Below, in pieces: positions 16,570 to 29,353 of a stretch of DNA of 64,000 bases; within the stretch, counting starts at the first letter, position 1, and each line of letters opens with the position of its first letter. A program made the translations under genes and the position numbers. Origin of the DNA: Microbacterium terregens (GTDB lineage Bacteria > Pseudomonadota > Alphaproteobacteria > Sphingomonadales > Sphingomonadaceae); contig NZ_BSEX01000004.1 of NCBI RefSeq assembly GCF_027922045.1, positions 248,001 to 312,000 on the forward strand, read 5' to 3'. The notes beneath the pieces are model-generated. The model did not search any database. It saw only the letters and a list, made by a program, of their open reading frames with translations, and had not been told where the DNA came from.

Positions 16570-18069
16570 ATGACGGACACCGCCTGGCAGGCCGTGGAGG
16601 CACTGGCGCCCAAGCGCCTGACCGAGTTGTTCGCAGCCGAGCCGGACCGGCTAGAGGCGCTGACGCTCGACGTCGCCGGTATTCATTTCGACTGGTCCAA
16701 GACGCACCTCGACGCAGCCGGGCTCCAGGCGTTCGCGCAGCTGGCCGATGCCGCCGGCCTCGCCGCGCGCCGGGACGCGCTGTTCGCGGGCGAGCCGGTC
16801 AACGTGACCGAGGGCCGCGCCGCCGAGCATGCGGCCCAGCGCGGCGAAGGCCATCCGGAAAGCGTCGCCCAGGCGCGCGGCTTCCACGCCCGCATGCGCG
16901 CGCTGATCGACGCGATCGAGGCCGACGCACTGGGCCCGATCCGGCACGTGCTGCACATCGGCATCGGCGGCTCGGCGCTCGGCCCGGACCTGCTGATGGA
17001 CGCGCTCGGCCGCGATTCGGACCGCTACGACGTGGCGATCGTCTCCAACGTCGATGGCCTCGCGCTGGAGGAAGCGATCGAGGACTTCGATCCCGATGCG
17101 ACCCTGCTGGTGATCGCGTCCAAGACCTTCACCACCACCGAGACGATGCTCAATGCAGAGAGCGCGATCGGCTGGATGACCGAGAATGGCGTCGCGGACC
17201 CTTATGGCAAGGTGATCGCGCTGACGGCGAACCCCGAGCAGGCGATCGCATGGGGCGTCGACGAGACCCGCGTGCTTCCGTTCTCGGAAAGCGTCGGCGG
17301 CCGCTATTCACTGTGGTCGTCGATCGGCTTCCCGGCCGCGATCGGCCTTGGCTGGGACGTGTTCGAGGAACTGCTGGAGGGCGCGGCCGAGATGGACCGC
17401 CACTTCCGCCTCGCCGAGCCGCTGCGCAACGCGCCGGTGCTCGCGGCCTTTGCCGACCTCTACTACACCCAGGTCCGCCACGCCGAGACCCGCGCCACCT
17501 TCGCCTATGACGAGCGGCTGCGGCTGCTTCCCTCCTATCTCCAGCAACTGGAGATGGAGTCGAACGGCAAACGCGTGACCGCCGACGGCACGCCCGTCAC
17601 CCGCCCGACCGCACCGATCACCTGGGGCGGCGTCGGTACCGACGCGCAACATGCGGTATTCCAGCTGCTCCACCAGGGCACCCACCTGGTGCCGGTCGAG
17701 TTCATCGCCGCGATCGAGCCGGGCGATGTGCTGAGCGAAGCCCACCACCGCCAGCTGCTGCTGAATGCGCTGGCCCAGGGCGCGGCGCTGATGGCCGGCC
17801 GCGACAACGAGGATCAGGCGCGCGCCTATCCGGGCGACCGGCCGTCGTCGACGCTGCTGCTCGACCGGGTGGACGCCCGCACGCTCGGCGCGCTGATCGC
17901 CTTCTACGAGCACCGCACCTTCGTCAGCGCGGCGCTGCTGGGCATCAACCCGTTCGACCAGTTCGGCGTCGAGCTCGGCAAGGAAATGGCCAAGGCAGCG
18001 GACAAGGGCGGCCAGGCGTTCGACGCGTCCACGACGGACCTGCTGCGGCGCGCCGGTCTCGCCGACTGA
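16570..18069 (+). CDS. pgi: Glucose-6-phosphate isomerase
   Basis: Interconverts glucose-6-phosphate and fructose-6-phosphate. Recognisable blocks are HIGIGGSALGPDLLMDAL, SKTFTTTETMLNA, VGGRYSLWSSIGFPAAI (PGI signature region) and QLLHQGTHLVPVEF, with the C-terminal LLGINPFDQFGVELGK. At 499 residues it belongs to the shorter bacterial PGI group. AAGGAG lies eight bases before the ATG, a strong ribosome site. It stands divergent from lepB, about 115 bases apart. Confidence 0.96.
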   Translation: MTDTAWQAVEALAPKRLTELFAAEPDRLEALTLDVAGIHFDWSKTHLDAAGLQAFAQLADAAGLAARRDALFAGEPVNVTEGRAAEHAAQRGEGHPESVAQARGFHARMRALIDAIEADALGPIRHVLHIGIGGSALGPDLLMDALGRDSDRYDVAIVSNVDGLALEEAIEDFDPDATLLVIASKTFTTTETMLNAESAIGWMTENGVADPYGKVIALTANPEQAIAWGVDETRVLPFSESVGGRYSLWSSIGFPAAIGLGWDVFEELLEGAAEMDRHFRLAEPLRNAPVLAAFADLYYTQVRHAETRATFAYDERLRLLPSYLQQLEMESNGKRVTADGTPVTRPTAPITWGGVGTDAQHAVFQLLHQGTHLVPVEFIAAIEPGDVLSEAHHRQLLLNALAQGAALMAGRDNEDQARAYPGDRPSSTLLLDRVDARTLGALIAFYEHRTFVSAALLGINPFDQFGVELGKEMAKAADKGGQAFDASTTDLLRRAGLAD

Positions 18070-18083
18070 TCGACGGATGCGAT

Positions 18084-18118
18084 CGGCGTGAGGAAGGCAT
18101 TGCGCCACCCTCACGCCG
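18084..18118 (+). terminator. Hairpin after pgi
   Basis: CGGCGTGAGG (18084-18093) pairs exactly with CCTCACGCCG (18109-18118) around a 15-base loop. It lies between pgi and gor, both on the plus strand. Only scattered T residues follow, so it may weaken read-through or protect a 3' end rather than stop transcription fully. Confidence 0.45.
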
Positions 18119-18180
18119 GTTCCGCGTTATAGAGGCAGTTCCTTCGCGCCGTCCCGCGCCCCTTCCTGCAGGCGAGCATC

Positions 18181-19530
18181 ATGGCAGACTTCGACTACGA
18201 CCTCTTCGTCATCGGCGCCGGCTCCGGTGGCGTGCGCGCCGCCCGCGTCTCCGCAGCGCATGGGGCCAAGGTGGCGATCGCCGAGGAATATCGCGTCGGC
18301 GGCACCTGCGTGATCCGTGGCTGCGTGCCCAAGAAGCTGCTCGTCTATGGCGCGCACTTCGCCGAGGACCTGCGCGATGCCAAGCAGTTCGGCTGGGACG
18401 TGCCGGAGCCGTGCGCGTTCAGCTGGCCGCGGCTTCGCGACAATGTGCTGAGTGAGGTCGATCGGATCAACAAAGCCTATACCGCCACCCTCACCAACCA
18501 TGGCGTCGAGATCATCGGCGAGCGCGCCACCGTCTCCGGCCCCCATTCGGTGACGCTGGCCTCCGGCCGCACGATCACGGCGGGCAAGATCCTGGTGGCG
18601 GTCGGCGCGCGCCCGGCGATCCCCGTGTGCCACGGCCATGAGCATGGCATCACCTCCAACGAGGCGTTTCACCTCGACGCGGTGCCCAAGCGCATCCTGA
18701 TCGCGGGCGCGGGCTATATCGCCAATGAGTTCGCCGGGATCTTCAACGAGTTCGGCAGCAAGGTCACGCTCATCAACCGCAGCGACGTGATCCTGCGCGG
18801 CTATGACGAATCCATCCGCGACCGGCTGCTCCAGATCTCGATGCTCAAGGGCATCGACTTCCGCTTCCATGCCGAGTTCGAAGGCATCGAGAAGGGGGAG
18901 GACGGCTGCCTCACCGTCACCATGTCGAACCACGAGCCGATCACCGTCGATTGCGTGCTGTTCGCCACCGGCCGCGTTCCCAACACCGAAGGGCTCGGGC
19001 TTGAGGCGGCCGGAGTCGAGCTGGACGACAAGGGCGCGATCAAGGTCGACGCGGACAGCAAGTCGAGCTGCGACAGCATCTATGCGGTGGGCGACGTCAC
19101 CAACCGGGTGCAGCTGACGCCTGTGGCGATCCGCGAGGGACAGGCGTTCGCCGACACGGTGTTCGGCGGCAAGCCGCACCGCGTCGATTACGAGAACATC
19201 CCCGCCGCGGTGTTCAGCCACCCGCCGATGGCCGGCGTCGGCATGACGGAGGCGCAGGCCAAGAACAAGCTCGGCTCGGTGAAGGTCTACCAGTCCGACT
19301 TCCGCCCGATGAAGAACGTGCTCGCCGGCCGCAACGAGCGCGCGCTCTACAAGATGATCTGCGAGAGCGAGACCGGCCGGGTCGTGGGGCTGCACATGAT
19401 CGGCCCGGACTCGCCCGAGATCCTGCAGGCCGCCGCGATCGCGGTGAAGGCGGGCCTCACCAAGGACGACTTCGACCAGACGGTCGCGCTCCACCCGAGC
19501 ATGGCGGAGGAACTGGTGCTGATGCGCTGA
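18181..19530 (+). CDS. gor: Glutathione-disulfide reductase
   Basis: FAD/NADPH enzyme that regenerates reduced glutathione. FAD motif VIGAGSGGVRAAR (10-22), redox pair Cys43 and Cys48 in GTCVIRGCVPKK, a second nucleotide motif IAGAGYIANEFAGIF, and the C-terminal active-site block LHPSMAEELV. The redox motif and the Arg of NADP-linked members (INRSDVILRGYDE) favour glutathione reductase over lipoamide dehydrogenase. Length 449 is normal. Confidence 0.95.
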   Translation: MADFDYDLFVIGAGSGGVRAARVSAAHGAKVAIAEEYRVGGTCVIRGCVPKKLLVYGAHFAEDLRDAKQFGWDVPEPCAFSWPRLRDNVLSEVDRINKAYTATLTNHGVEIIGERATVSGPHSVTLASGRTITAGKILVAVGARPAIPVCHGHEHGITSNEAFHLDAVPKRILIAGAGYIANEFAGIFNEFGSKVTLINRSDVILRGYDESIRDRLLQISMLKGIDFRFHAEFEGIEKGEDGCLTVTMSNHEPITVDCVLFATGRVPNTEGLGLEAAGVELDDKGAIKVDADSKSSCDSIYAVGDVTNRVQLTPVAIREGQAFADTVFGGKPHRVDYENIPAAVFSHPPMAGVGMTEAQAKNKLGSVKVYQSDFRPMKNVLAGRNERALYKMICESETGRVVGLHMIGPDSPEILQAAAIAVKAGLTKDDFDQTVALHPSMAEELVLMR

Positions 19531-19572
19531 GGCAGACCAGGAACTCTGCCTCGAACGAACGCGCGATGCCGT

Positions 19573-19660
19573 ATTCCCGCGCAGGCGGGAATCCAGGGCC
19601 AGGCAGAGCAACGCAGGCGAGCATTTAGAAACCCTGGGCTCCCGCTTTCGCGGGAGCACG
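19573..19660. repeat. Intergenic inverted repeat, family A variant
   Basis: The left arm has ATTCCCGCGCAGGCGGGAATCCAGGG (19573-19598, given here as its pieces ATTCCCGCGC and GGCGGGAATCC); the right arm, about 19632-19660, has CCCTGGGCTCCCGC and GCGGGAGCAC. Each arm is itself a small palindrome and the CCAGGG/CCCTGG parts pair. It sits between the ends of gor and the convergent symporter gene. Confidence 0.8.
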
Positions 19661-19683
19661 GGAAGGATGAGCGGGTCCGTGCT

Positions 19684-20967
19684 CTACCGAGCCGGCACCT
19701 CATCCCCCGCGAGCAGCGCGTCCGCCCCGGACCGCGCAGCACCGCCCGCGACCCGCTCGGAGATCACGCTGGTCACCGCCAGGTTCATGGTCACGTTGCC
19801 GAGCGTGCGGACCAGGTCGGGGAAGGTCTCGACCGCCACCAGCAGCGCGAGCGGCTCGACGGGCACGCCCATCGCGATGCCGATCGGCGCGATCGACGAG
19901 ACGAAGCTGATCTGCCCGGGGAGGCTCGCCGCACCCATGGTCGTGATCGCACCCGCGGCGATGCCGGCGGCGATCTGCCCGGCGCCCAGGTGCACGCCGA
20001 ATACATGGGCGACATAGACCGCGACCGCGACGTTCATCGCTGGCCCGGTCGCGCGGAACAGCGCCACCGCCATCGGCAGCACCACGCCGGAGGTGGCGAC
20101 GGGCACCCCCGCCTCCTCGGACCCGCGCAGCATCGCCGGCAGCGAGGCGAGCGAAGACTGGGTGCTGATCGCCACCGCCTGGGCCGGCGCGGTCGCGCGC
20201 AGGAAGCGGCCGAGGGACACGCGTCCGCCGAACATCGCCAGCGGATAGGCGAGCAGCCACACCACCATGCCGACCGCCATCACGATCAGCACATAGTGCA
20301 CCAGCGCACCGAACGCCGCAGTCCCCGCCCGCGCGCCCACCACATAGCCGAGCGCGAACACGCCGACCGGCCCCAGCCACAGCACCCACCGGATCACGAT
20401 CAGCATCGTGTCGGCCAACCCCTGGAACAGCCGCACCAGCAGCTGGCGGGAATCGCCCGAAAGCCGGGTGAGCGCAAAGGCGAACACCAGAGTGAACAGG
20501 ATCAGGGGCAGGAACTGGTCGTTCGCCGCGGCCGCGATCGGGTTGGTCGGCACGATCGCGACCAGGAACTGGGTGAAGGGCGGAACCTCCGCCGTGGGGC
20601 CCGCCTGGCCGAAGGTCCCGCGCAGGGCGCCGGCTGCCGTGTCCGACAGCGGGAACCAGTCGAGCAGCCCCAGGGTGACGCCGGCGCCCAATGCCGAGGA
20701 GGTCCAGAGGATCACGACGAACAACAGGATCGATCGGGTCGCGATCCGGCCGGCGCGCGCGGCCTCCGCGGTCTGGGCGACGCCGGTCACCAGCAGCGCG
20801 ACCACCAGCGGGACGATCGTCATGCGCAGCGCATTGAGCCAGGCGGTGCCGATCGGCTCCGCCCAGGCGATGCCCGCGACCGCGGTGCCGGGCGCCTGGG
20901 CGGCGAGCATCACCCCCAGCGCCAGCCCCGCCACCAGTCCGGTCAGAATACGCGCCGCTTGCGACAT
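19684..20967 (-). CDS. Dicarboxylate/amino acid:cation symporter (DAACS family)
   Basis: A 427-residue inner-membrane protein with the GltP/DctA architecture: about eight helices with re-entrant hairpins. The serine-rich hairpin appears as [17 protein letters not shown], and the later blocks [22 protein letters not shown] and [16 protein letters not shown] correspond to the substrate and Na+ binding regions. It imports C4-dicarboxylates or acidic/neutral amino acids; the exact substrate cannot be told. Single gene, divergent from glmM with about 70 bases between. Confidence 0.92.
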   Translation of the reverse strand: MSQAARILTGLVAGLALGVMLAAQAPGTAVAGIAWAEPIGTAWLNALRMTIVPLVVALLVTGVAQTAEAARAGRIATRSILLFVVILWTSSALGAGVTLGLLDWFPLSDTAAGALRGTFGQAGPTAEVPPFTQFLVAIVPTNPIAAAANDQFLPLILFTLVFAFALTRLSGDSRQLLVRLFQGLADTMLIVIRWVLWLGPVGVFALGYVVGARAGTAAFGALVHYVLIVMAVGMVVWLLAYPLAMFGGRVSLGRFLRATAPAQAVAISTQSSLASLPAMLRGSEEAGVPVATSGVVLPMAVALFRATGPAMNVAVAVYVAHVFGVHLGAGQIAAGIAAGAITTMGAASLPGQISFVSSIAPIGIAMGVPVEPLALLVAVETFPDLVRTLGNVTMNLAVTSVISERVAGGAARSGADALLAGDEVPAR

Positions 20968-21038
20968 GCTCGCCCTTCGTCAAAACGCGCGCTATCCACG
21001 CCGATCACGAGCGGCACAACCTGAGGGCAGCTGAGCCG

Positions 21039-22379
21039 ATGGCAAGAAAATATTTCGGCACCGACGGCATTCGCGGCGCCACCAACCAGTCGCCGATGAC
21101 CGCCGAGATGGCGATGAAGGTCGGCATGGCCGCCGGCGCGCACTTCCGCCGGGGCGATCACCGCCACCGCGTGGTGATCGGCAAGGACACGCGCCTGTCG
21201 GGCTATATGCTCGAAAACGCCATGGTCGCCGGCTTCACCTCGGTCGGCATGGACGTGGTGCTGGTGGGGCCGATGCCGACGCCGGCGGTGGCGATGCTCA
21301 CCACCTCGATGCGCGCCGACCTGGGCGTGATGATCTCGGCGAGCCACAACCCCTACGCCGACAATGGCATCAAGTTGTTCGGCCCGGACGGCTTCAAGCT
21401 TTCCGATGCCGACGAGGCGGCGATCGAGGCGCTGATCGACGGGCAGGTCCCGCTCGCACCTTCGGCCGAGATCGGCCGCGCCCGCCGCGTCGAGGACGCA
21501 CGAGGCCGCTACATCCACTTCGCCAAATCCACTTTCCCCGAGGAACTGCGCCTGGACGGGCTGAAGGTCGTGGTCGATTGCGCCAACGGCGCCGCCTATC
21601 AGGTCGCCCCTTCCGCCCTGTGGGAGCTGGGGGCCGAGGTGGTCGCGATCGGCGTCACTCCCAATGGCAAGAACATCAACGACGGCGTCGGCTCGACCGC
21701 ACCGGCCACGCTCAGCGAAACCGTCATCGGGTCCGGTGCCGCGATCGGCATCGCGCTCGATGGTGACGCCGACCGATTGATCGTGGTCGACGAGACCGGC
21801 CGGGTGATCGACGGCGACCAGCTGATGGCGACCATCGCCGCGGGCTGGGCGCGCCAGGGCCGGCTGAAGGGCGGCGGCCTGGTCACCACCGTCATGTCCA
21901 ACCTCGGCCTGGAACGCCATCTCGCCGCCCAGGGTCTGGGCATGGTGCGCACCAAGGTCGGCGACCGCCACGTGCTCGAGAAGATGCGCGCGTCCGGCTA
22001 CAATGTCGGCGGCGAACAGTCCGGCCACATCATCCTGTCCGACTATGCGACCACCGGCGACGGCCTGGTCGCAGCGCTCCAGGTGCTCGCCGAAGTCACC
22101 CGCGCCGGCGCCCCGGCAAGCGAGGTTCTGCACCGCTTCGATCCGCTGCCCCAGCTGCTGCGCAACGTGCGTTTCGCCGGCGGCAAGCCGCTGGAGGATG
22201 CGCGCGTCACCGACATCATCACCGCGGCCGAGGCCGAGCTGGCCGGTCGCGGCCGGCTGGTCATTCGCCCATCGGGCACCGAGCCGGTGATCCGGGTAAT
22301 GGCCGAGGGCGACGATCGCGCGCAGGTGGAAGCGGTGGTGACCCGCATCTGCGATGCCGTGCAGAAGGCGGCCGCCTGA
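21039..22379 (+). CDS. glmM: Phosphoglucosamine mutase
   Basis: Converts glucosamine-6-phosphate to glucosamine-1-phosphate for UDP-GlcNAc and so for peptidoglycan and lipid A. The start [13 protein letters not shown] is the GlmM hallmark; the phosphoserine is Ser102 in [15 protein letters not shown], the metal loop is LDGDADRLI, the sugar loop is GGEQSGHII and the phosphate loop is [12 protein letters not shown]. Length 446 is normal. Its TGA shares a base with the next ATG (TGATG), starting a compact four-gene run. Confidence 0.97.
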   Translation: MARKYFGTDGIRGATNQSPMTAEMAMKVGMAAGAHFRRGDHRHRVVIGKDTRLSGYMLENAMVAGFTSVGMDVVLVGPMPTPAVAMLTTSMRADLGVMISASHNPYADNGIKLFGPDGFKLSDADEAAIEALIDGQVPLAPSAEIGRARRVEDARGRYIHFAKSTFPEELRLDGLKVVVDCANGAAYQVAPSALWELGAEVVAIGVTPNGKNINDGVGSTAPATLSETVIGSGAAIGIALDGDADRLIVVDETGRVIDGDQLMATIAAGWARQGRLKGGGLVTTVMSNLGLERHLAAQGLGMVRTKVGDRHVLEKMRASGYNVGGEQSGHIILSDYATTGDGLVAALQVLAEVTRAGAPASEVLHRFDPLPQLLRNVRFAGGKPLEDARVTDIITAAEAELAGRGRLVIRPSGTEPVIRVMAEGDDRAQVEAVVTRICDAVQKAAA

Positions 22380-22603
22380 TGCTGGAGATGCGGCCCGATT
22401 GCGAGCGCTGCGGCACCGACCTGCCTGCCGACCAGGGCGGCGCGTTCATCTGCTCGTTCGAATGCACCTTCTGCGCGGAATGCGCGGACGACCTGGACGA
22501 GCAGTGCCCCAATTGCGGCGGCGAGCTGCTCGACCGGCCCGCCCGCGTCGGAAAGGCGCTGAAGGAGCATCCCGCCTCCACCGAGCGGCGGCACCGCGCG
22601 TGA
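22379..22603 (+). CDS. DUF1272 small zinc-binding protein
   Basis: A 74-residue protein with three CxxC-type pairs: [15 protein letters not shown] and CPNC. This matches DUF1272 (starts [16 protein letters not shown]), a family of small cysteine-rich proteins of unknown function. It overlaps glmM by one base and the following thiD by four (GTGA), so all are likely translated from one message. Confidence 0.88.
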   Translation: MLEMRPDCERCGTDLPADQGGAFICSFECTFCAECADDLDEQCPNCGGELLDRPARVGKALKEHPASTERRHRA

Positions 22604-23785
22604 CGATCCCCCGCATCCTGATCGTCGCCGGTTCCGATTCGGGCGGCGGCGCCGGCATCCAGGCGGACCTCAAGACCGTCACCATGCTCGGCAGCCACGG
22701 CATGACCGCGATCACCGCGATCACCGCCCAGAACACGCTGGGCGTCGACGGCGTCCACCCGATCCCGACCGACATGGTGCTGGCGCAGATCGATTCGGTC
22801 GTCTCCGACATCGGCGTCGACGCGGTGAAGATCGGCATGATCGGCTCGGCCCGCACCGCGCTCGCGCTTGCGGAACGGCTCGAGCAACTGCCGGGCGTGC
22901 CGGTGGTGCTCGACCCCGTGATGGTGGCGAGCAGCGGCGCCCGATTGGCCGACACCGCCACCATCGCCGCGTTCGAGCGGCTGATGGACCGGGCGACCGT
23001 GGTCACGCCCAACATCCCGGAACTCGAGGCACTCGCCGGTGCGGCCCTCCCGACGGTCGAGGCCCGGGCGGAGGCCGCGCGTCGGCTCGCGGCCGCCCAC
23101 GGCTGCGCCGTGCTCGCCAAGGGCGGCCATGACAACGGGCCTACGGTGGTCGACCGCCTCTATCCGGCAGAAAGCGGCGCCCCGCCCGTCATCGAATGGA
23201 GCGACCCCCGCATCGACAGCACCGCGACGCACGGCACCGGCTGCACCCTCTCCACCGCCATCGCCTGCGGCCTCGCCGGCGAGTGGAACCTCGCCGAAGC
23301 GATTGCCCGCGCGCGGCGCTTCGTGCGGATCGCAATGCTGGGAGCCGAACTGCTCGGCGACGGCCACGGCCCGATGGCGCAGCAGGGCGTGCGGCTCGAC
23401 CTCAACGCCAGCCGCTGGTCGCCGATGCTCAACCAGGTGACGGTGCCCGCCACGGATCTGCCGGCAAGCGAGCGCTTCTACCGCATGCTCGGCCTGCGCC
23501 AGATCGTGCGCTCCAGCCGCCGCTATGCCCGGTTCGAGAGTGAGGGCGGCGCGACCTTCTCGATCGAGATGGCAGAGGCCACCGACCGCCCGACCGTCTA
23601 TTTCGAGGTCGGCGACCTCGACATCGCGGTCCGCTACCTGCGCCAGCAAGGTGTCGCCTTCACCCAGGAACCGGTCGAGCAGCCCTGGGGCTGGCGCGAG
23701 GCGCGACTCACCGACCCCGCGGGCAATGCCGTTTGTCTCTACCAGGCTGGCGAGATGCGGCGGTTTCCGCCATGGCGCATCGCAA

Positions 23786-23793
<8 letters not shown>
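22600..23793 (+). CDS. thiD: HMP/HMP-phosphate kinase ThiD fused to a C-terminal VOC (glyoxalase-like) domain
   Basis: Residues 1 to about 265 are a complete Thi[19 protein letters not shown] (9-26), KIGMIGS (78-84), LDPVM (104-108) and the [12 protein letters not shown] anion hole (211-222). It phosphorylates hydroxymethylpyrimidine twice for thiamine synthesis. Without a stop, about residues 277-385 form a VOC domain ([21 protein letters not shown] ... [13 protein letters not shown], quoted in parts). The usual first metal His of VOC proteins is Gln here (LNQV). GTG at 22600 overlaps the DUF1272 stop and matches the ThiD N-terminus. An internal ATG at 23425 could make the VOC domain alone. 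Confidence 0.9.
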
Positions 23794-25709
<1,916 letters not shown>

Positions 25710-25734
25710 AGCCAGGCCGAGTTTTCCGAAAACC

Positions 25735-25812
25735 GTGCTCCTGCGCAGGCAGGAGCCCAGGGCCACGAGTGCCGACGGTTGCCGCTATGGGCTCCTGCCT
25801 CCGCAGGAGCAC
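25735..25812. repeat. Intergenic inverted repeat, family A (copy 2)
   Basis: Same length (78 bases) and nearly the same arms as the copy at 4563-4640: GTGCTCCTGCGCAGGCAGG and onward on the left, CTCCTGCCTCCGCAGGAGCAC-type on the right; only the about 22-base spacer differs. It lies between ccrM and folP, 47 bases before the folP start. Confidence 0.88.
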
Positions 25813-25859
25813 GGCCTTCCGCCGGTTGCGACAGACGCGAGCCTGCGCGAAAGCAGGTC

Positions 25860-26960
25860 ATGACCGTCCCTCCGATCGCCCCCGATGCCCGCCTCCACCT
25901 TCGCCCCGTCCAGCTGATCGACACCCCAGTGGGGCTCGACGGTCAGGCGGCACGGCTGGCGGGTGGGATGCAGTGGTTCGCTGCCTATGAACTGCTCGCC
26001 CCCGGCCTCCGAGCGACCGTTCCGCTCGCCGACTTCTCGCGGCTGCTCGAAAGCGTATCGAGCACCCAGGCCGATCGGCTCCAGACCCTGCACGCCCGCA
26101 TCACCGCGCCCCGTGCCCCGATCGCCTGCGGCGAGCGCGTGCTGCGCCTGGACCAGCCGCTGGTCGCCGGCATCCTCAACTGCACGCCCGACAGCTTTTC
26201 CGACGGCGGCCGCAATGGCAGCGATCCCGAAGCGATCGCCGCCACCGGACACCGCATGGCAGAGGCCGGTGCGGCGCTGATCGACGTCGGCGGCGAATCG
26301 ACCCGGCCGGGTGCCGCGACCGTGTGGGAAGGCGACGAGATCGCCCGCGTAGTGCCGGTGATCGAGCGCCTGGCCGCAAGCGGTACCCCCGTGTCGATCG
26401 ACACGCGCAAGGCGGCCGTGATGGAGGCGGCGCTGGCCGCAGGCGCGCACATCGTCAACGACGTCGCCGCCCTGCTGTTCGACCCGCGCGCGCTGGAGGT
26501 GGTGGCGCGCGCAAGCTGCCCGGTGGTGCTGATGCACTCCCCCGATCCGGCAACCGGCGGCCATGCCCGCCCGGCATATGGCAACGTGCTCACCGACGTG
26601 TTCGACTGGCTCGAACAGCGGATCGAGGCCGTGGTGGCCGGGGGCGTCGGCCGTGCCAGCATCCTGGTCGATCCCGGCATCGGCTTCGGCAAGTCGCTTG
26701 CCGAAAACCTGGCACTCCTGAACGGTCTCGCGATCTTCCACGGCCTCGGCTGCCCGATCCTGCTCGGTGCCAGTCGCAAGCGGCTGATCGGTGCGCTTGC
26801 GAACGAGGCGCCGGCAGACCAGCGGCTGGGGGGCTCGCTCACGCTGGCGCTGAAAGGCGCGGACATGGGCGCGCAGCTGATCCGCGTCCATGACGTGCCG
26901 GAAACGGTGCAGGCGCTGCGGGTGTGGCGCGGCCTGCGCGACACGGCGCTCGCGGGTTGA
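25860..26960 (+). CDS. folP: Dihydropteroate synthase with N-terminal extension
   Basis: Joins p-aminobenzoate to the pterin diphosphate in folate synthesis; target of sulfonamides. The synthase domain starts near residue 93: LVAGILNCTPDSFSDGG (101-117), IDVGGESTRPGA, SIDTRKAAV, VNDV, LVDPGIGFGKSLAEN and LLGASRKRLIG are all present. The roughly 90 residues before it are not part of normal DHPS (usually 270-285 residues; here 366). Their composition and codon use look like real coding sequence, but I do not recognise a domain. ATG 25860 follows the family A repeat. Confidence 0.92.
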   Translation: MTVPPIAPDARLHLRPVQLIDTPVGLDGQAARLAGGMQWFAAYELLAPGLRATVPLADFSRLLESVSSTQADRLQTLHARITAPRAPIACGERVLRLDQPLVAGILNCTPDSFSDGGRNGSDPEAIAATGHRMAEAGAALIDVGGESTRPGAATVWEGDEIARVVPVIERLAASGTPVSIDTRKAAVMEAALAAGAHIVNDVAALLFDPRALEVVARASCPVVLMHSPDPATGGHARPAYGNVLTDVFDWLEQRIEAVVAGGVGRASILVDPGIGFGKSLAENLALLNGLAIFHGLGCPILLGASRKRLIGALANEAPADQRLGGSLTLALKGADMGAQLIRVHDVPETVQALRVWRGLRDTALAG

Positions 26961-26998
26961 GGATGGAGCCATTCGGCCACGTCCACCGTTACTCCCCC

Positions 26999-27649
26999 AT
27001 GCGGTCCTTCCTTCCCCTGCTGGCGCTGACCTGCCTGTGTGCGTGCGGCGGCGACCCGGCGCCCGAGGAGGCGGCGCCCAACGCCGCCGTCGCTGAGGAA
27101 ACCCCTGCACCGACACCAGCCCCCACGGCACCTGCGACGCCCGTGCCGAGCAGCGACGCACCGACGCCCACGCCAGCCGCAACCGCGACCTCGTCCACCG
27201 CGGGCCGCGTGTCGCGCTACACCAGCCTCTCCGACTGCCGGGTGCTACGCTCGGCCCCGGACGAGGCGGGTTTCTCCGAGTCGAGCTGCCCTGGCCTCGG
27301 CGACTATCGGCTGAAGCTGGTCGAAGCCGACGGGCGCCAGAATCTACTGCTCGTCTCGGGCGGGCGCGAGCATAACCTGCGCCTCTCGTCCGTCACCAGC
27401 GGCGGCTTCAGCGAACTCGGCGAGCGGATCGAATGGCGTGGGCGCGAGCAGGACGGCAGCTTCCGCCCCGACGCGCTGATCCTGCGCTACGACGTGGTCG
27501 AGAACTTCGACCAGCCGACCAGGCCGACCTCCTACCTGCTGCCGGTGTTGCTGGAGCGGACGCCCTGCCTGTCCGCCAAGATCCGTCCCGGCGCCGGCCA
27601 GAACGACCGCGCCCGCGCCGCCGCGGACGGCCCCAGGAAATGCTTCTGA
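26999..27649 (+). CDS. Putative lipoprotein of unknown function
   Basis: A 216-residue protein. The N-terminus MRSFLPLLALTCLCACGG has a lipobox-like LCAC, so lipidation at Cys16 and outer- or inner-membrane anchoring are likely. A Pro/Ala/Thr-rich linker (about 20-65) leads to a soluble domain with four cysteines (SDCRVL, SSCPGLG, TPCLSAK, RKCF) that may form disulfides. No family recognised. It lies 38 bases after folP and converges with the regulator gene. The upstream in-frame ATG at 26963 would spoil the signal sequence. Confidence 0.72.
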   Translation: MRSFLPLLALTCLCACGGDPAPEEAAPNAAVAEETPAPTPAPTAPATPVPSSDAPTPTPAATATSSTAGRVSRYTSLSDCRVLRSAPDEAGFSESSCPGLGDYRLKLVEADGRQNLLLVSGGREHNLRLSSVTSGGFSELGERIEWRGREQDGSFRPDALILRYDVVENFDQPTRPTSYLLPVLLERTPCLSAKIRPGAGQNDRARAAADGPRKCF

Positions 27650-27656
27650 ACGAACG

Positions 27657-29087
<1,431 letters not shown>

Positions 29088-29227
29088 TCCCGACTCCCCA
29101 AGTCTCGTCGCGCCGTGGCTATAGCACGACGGTAAAGGCCCGCTTAAGCCCGCCCGTAGGCAGGGGTTGGCGGTTCCCGGCGGCGAAGCTAAGCTCCGTC
29201 CAACAGCAGACGACAGGGGATCCGAGG

Positions 29228-29353
29228 ATGGCCGGCAATGGCGACCTGAGCGCGCACAAGGACACGTACAACGGATTCCTCACGCTGGTGAAATGGGGAA
29301 CGATCATCGTACTCCTGCTCGCCGCGCTGGTCGTCTGGCTGATCGCCGCCTGA
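29228..29353 (+). CDS. aa3-type cytochrome c oxidase subunit IV-like protein
   Basis: A 41-residue single-helix membrane protein: a short polar start (MAGNGDLSAHKDTYNGFL) and one hydrophobic helix (WGTIIVLLLAALVVWLIAA). The Ser-His-x-x-Thr-Tyr-x-x-Phe pattern is that of the small bacterial aa3 oxidase subunit IV family. It precedes pntAA and their codons overlap (TGATG), as is often seen in sphingomonads, so the real partner may be transhydrogenase or oxidase. Found by eye because of its size. Confidence 0.82.
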   Translation: MAGNGDLSAHKDTYNGFLTLVKWGTIIVLLLAALVVWLIAA

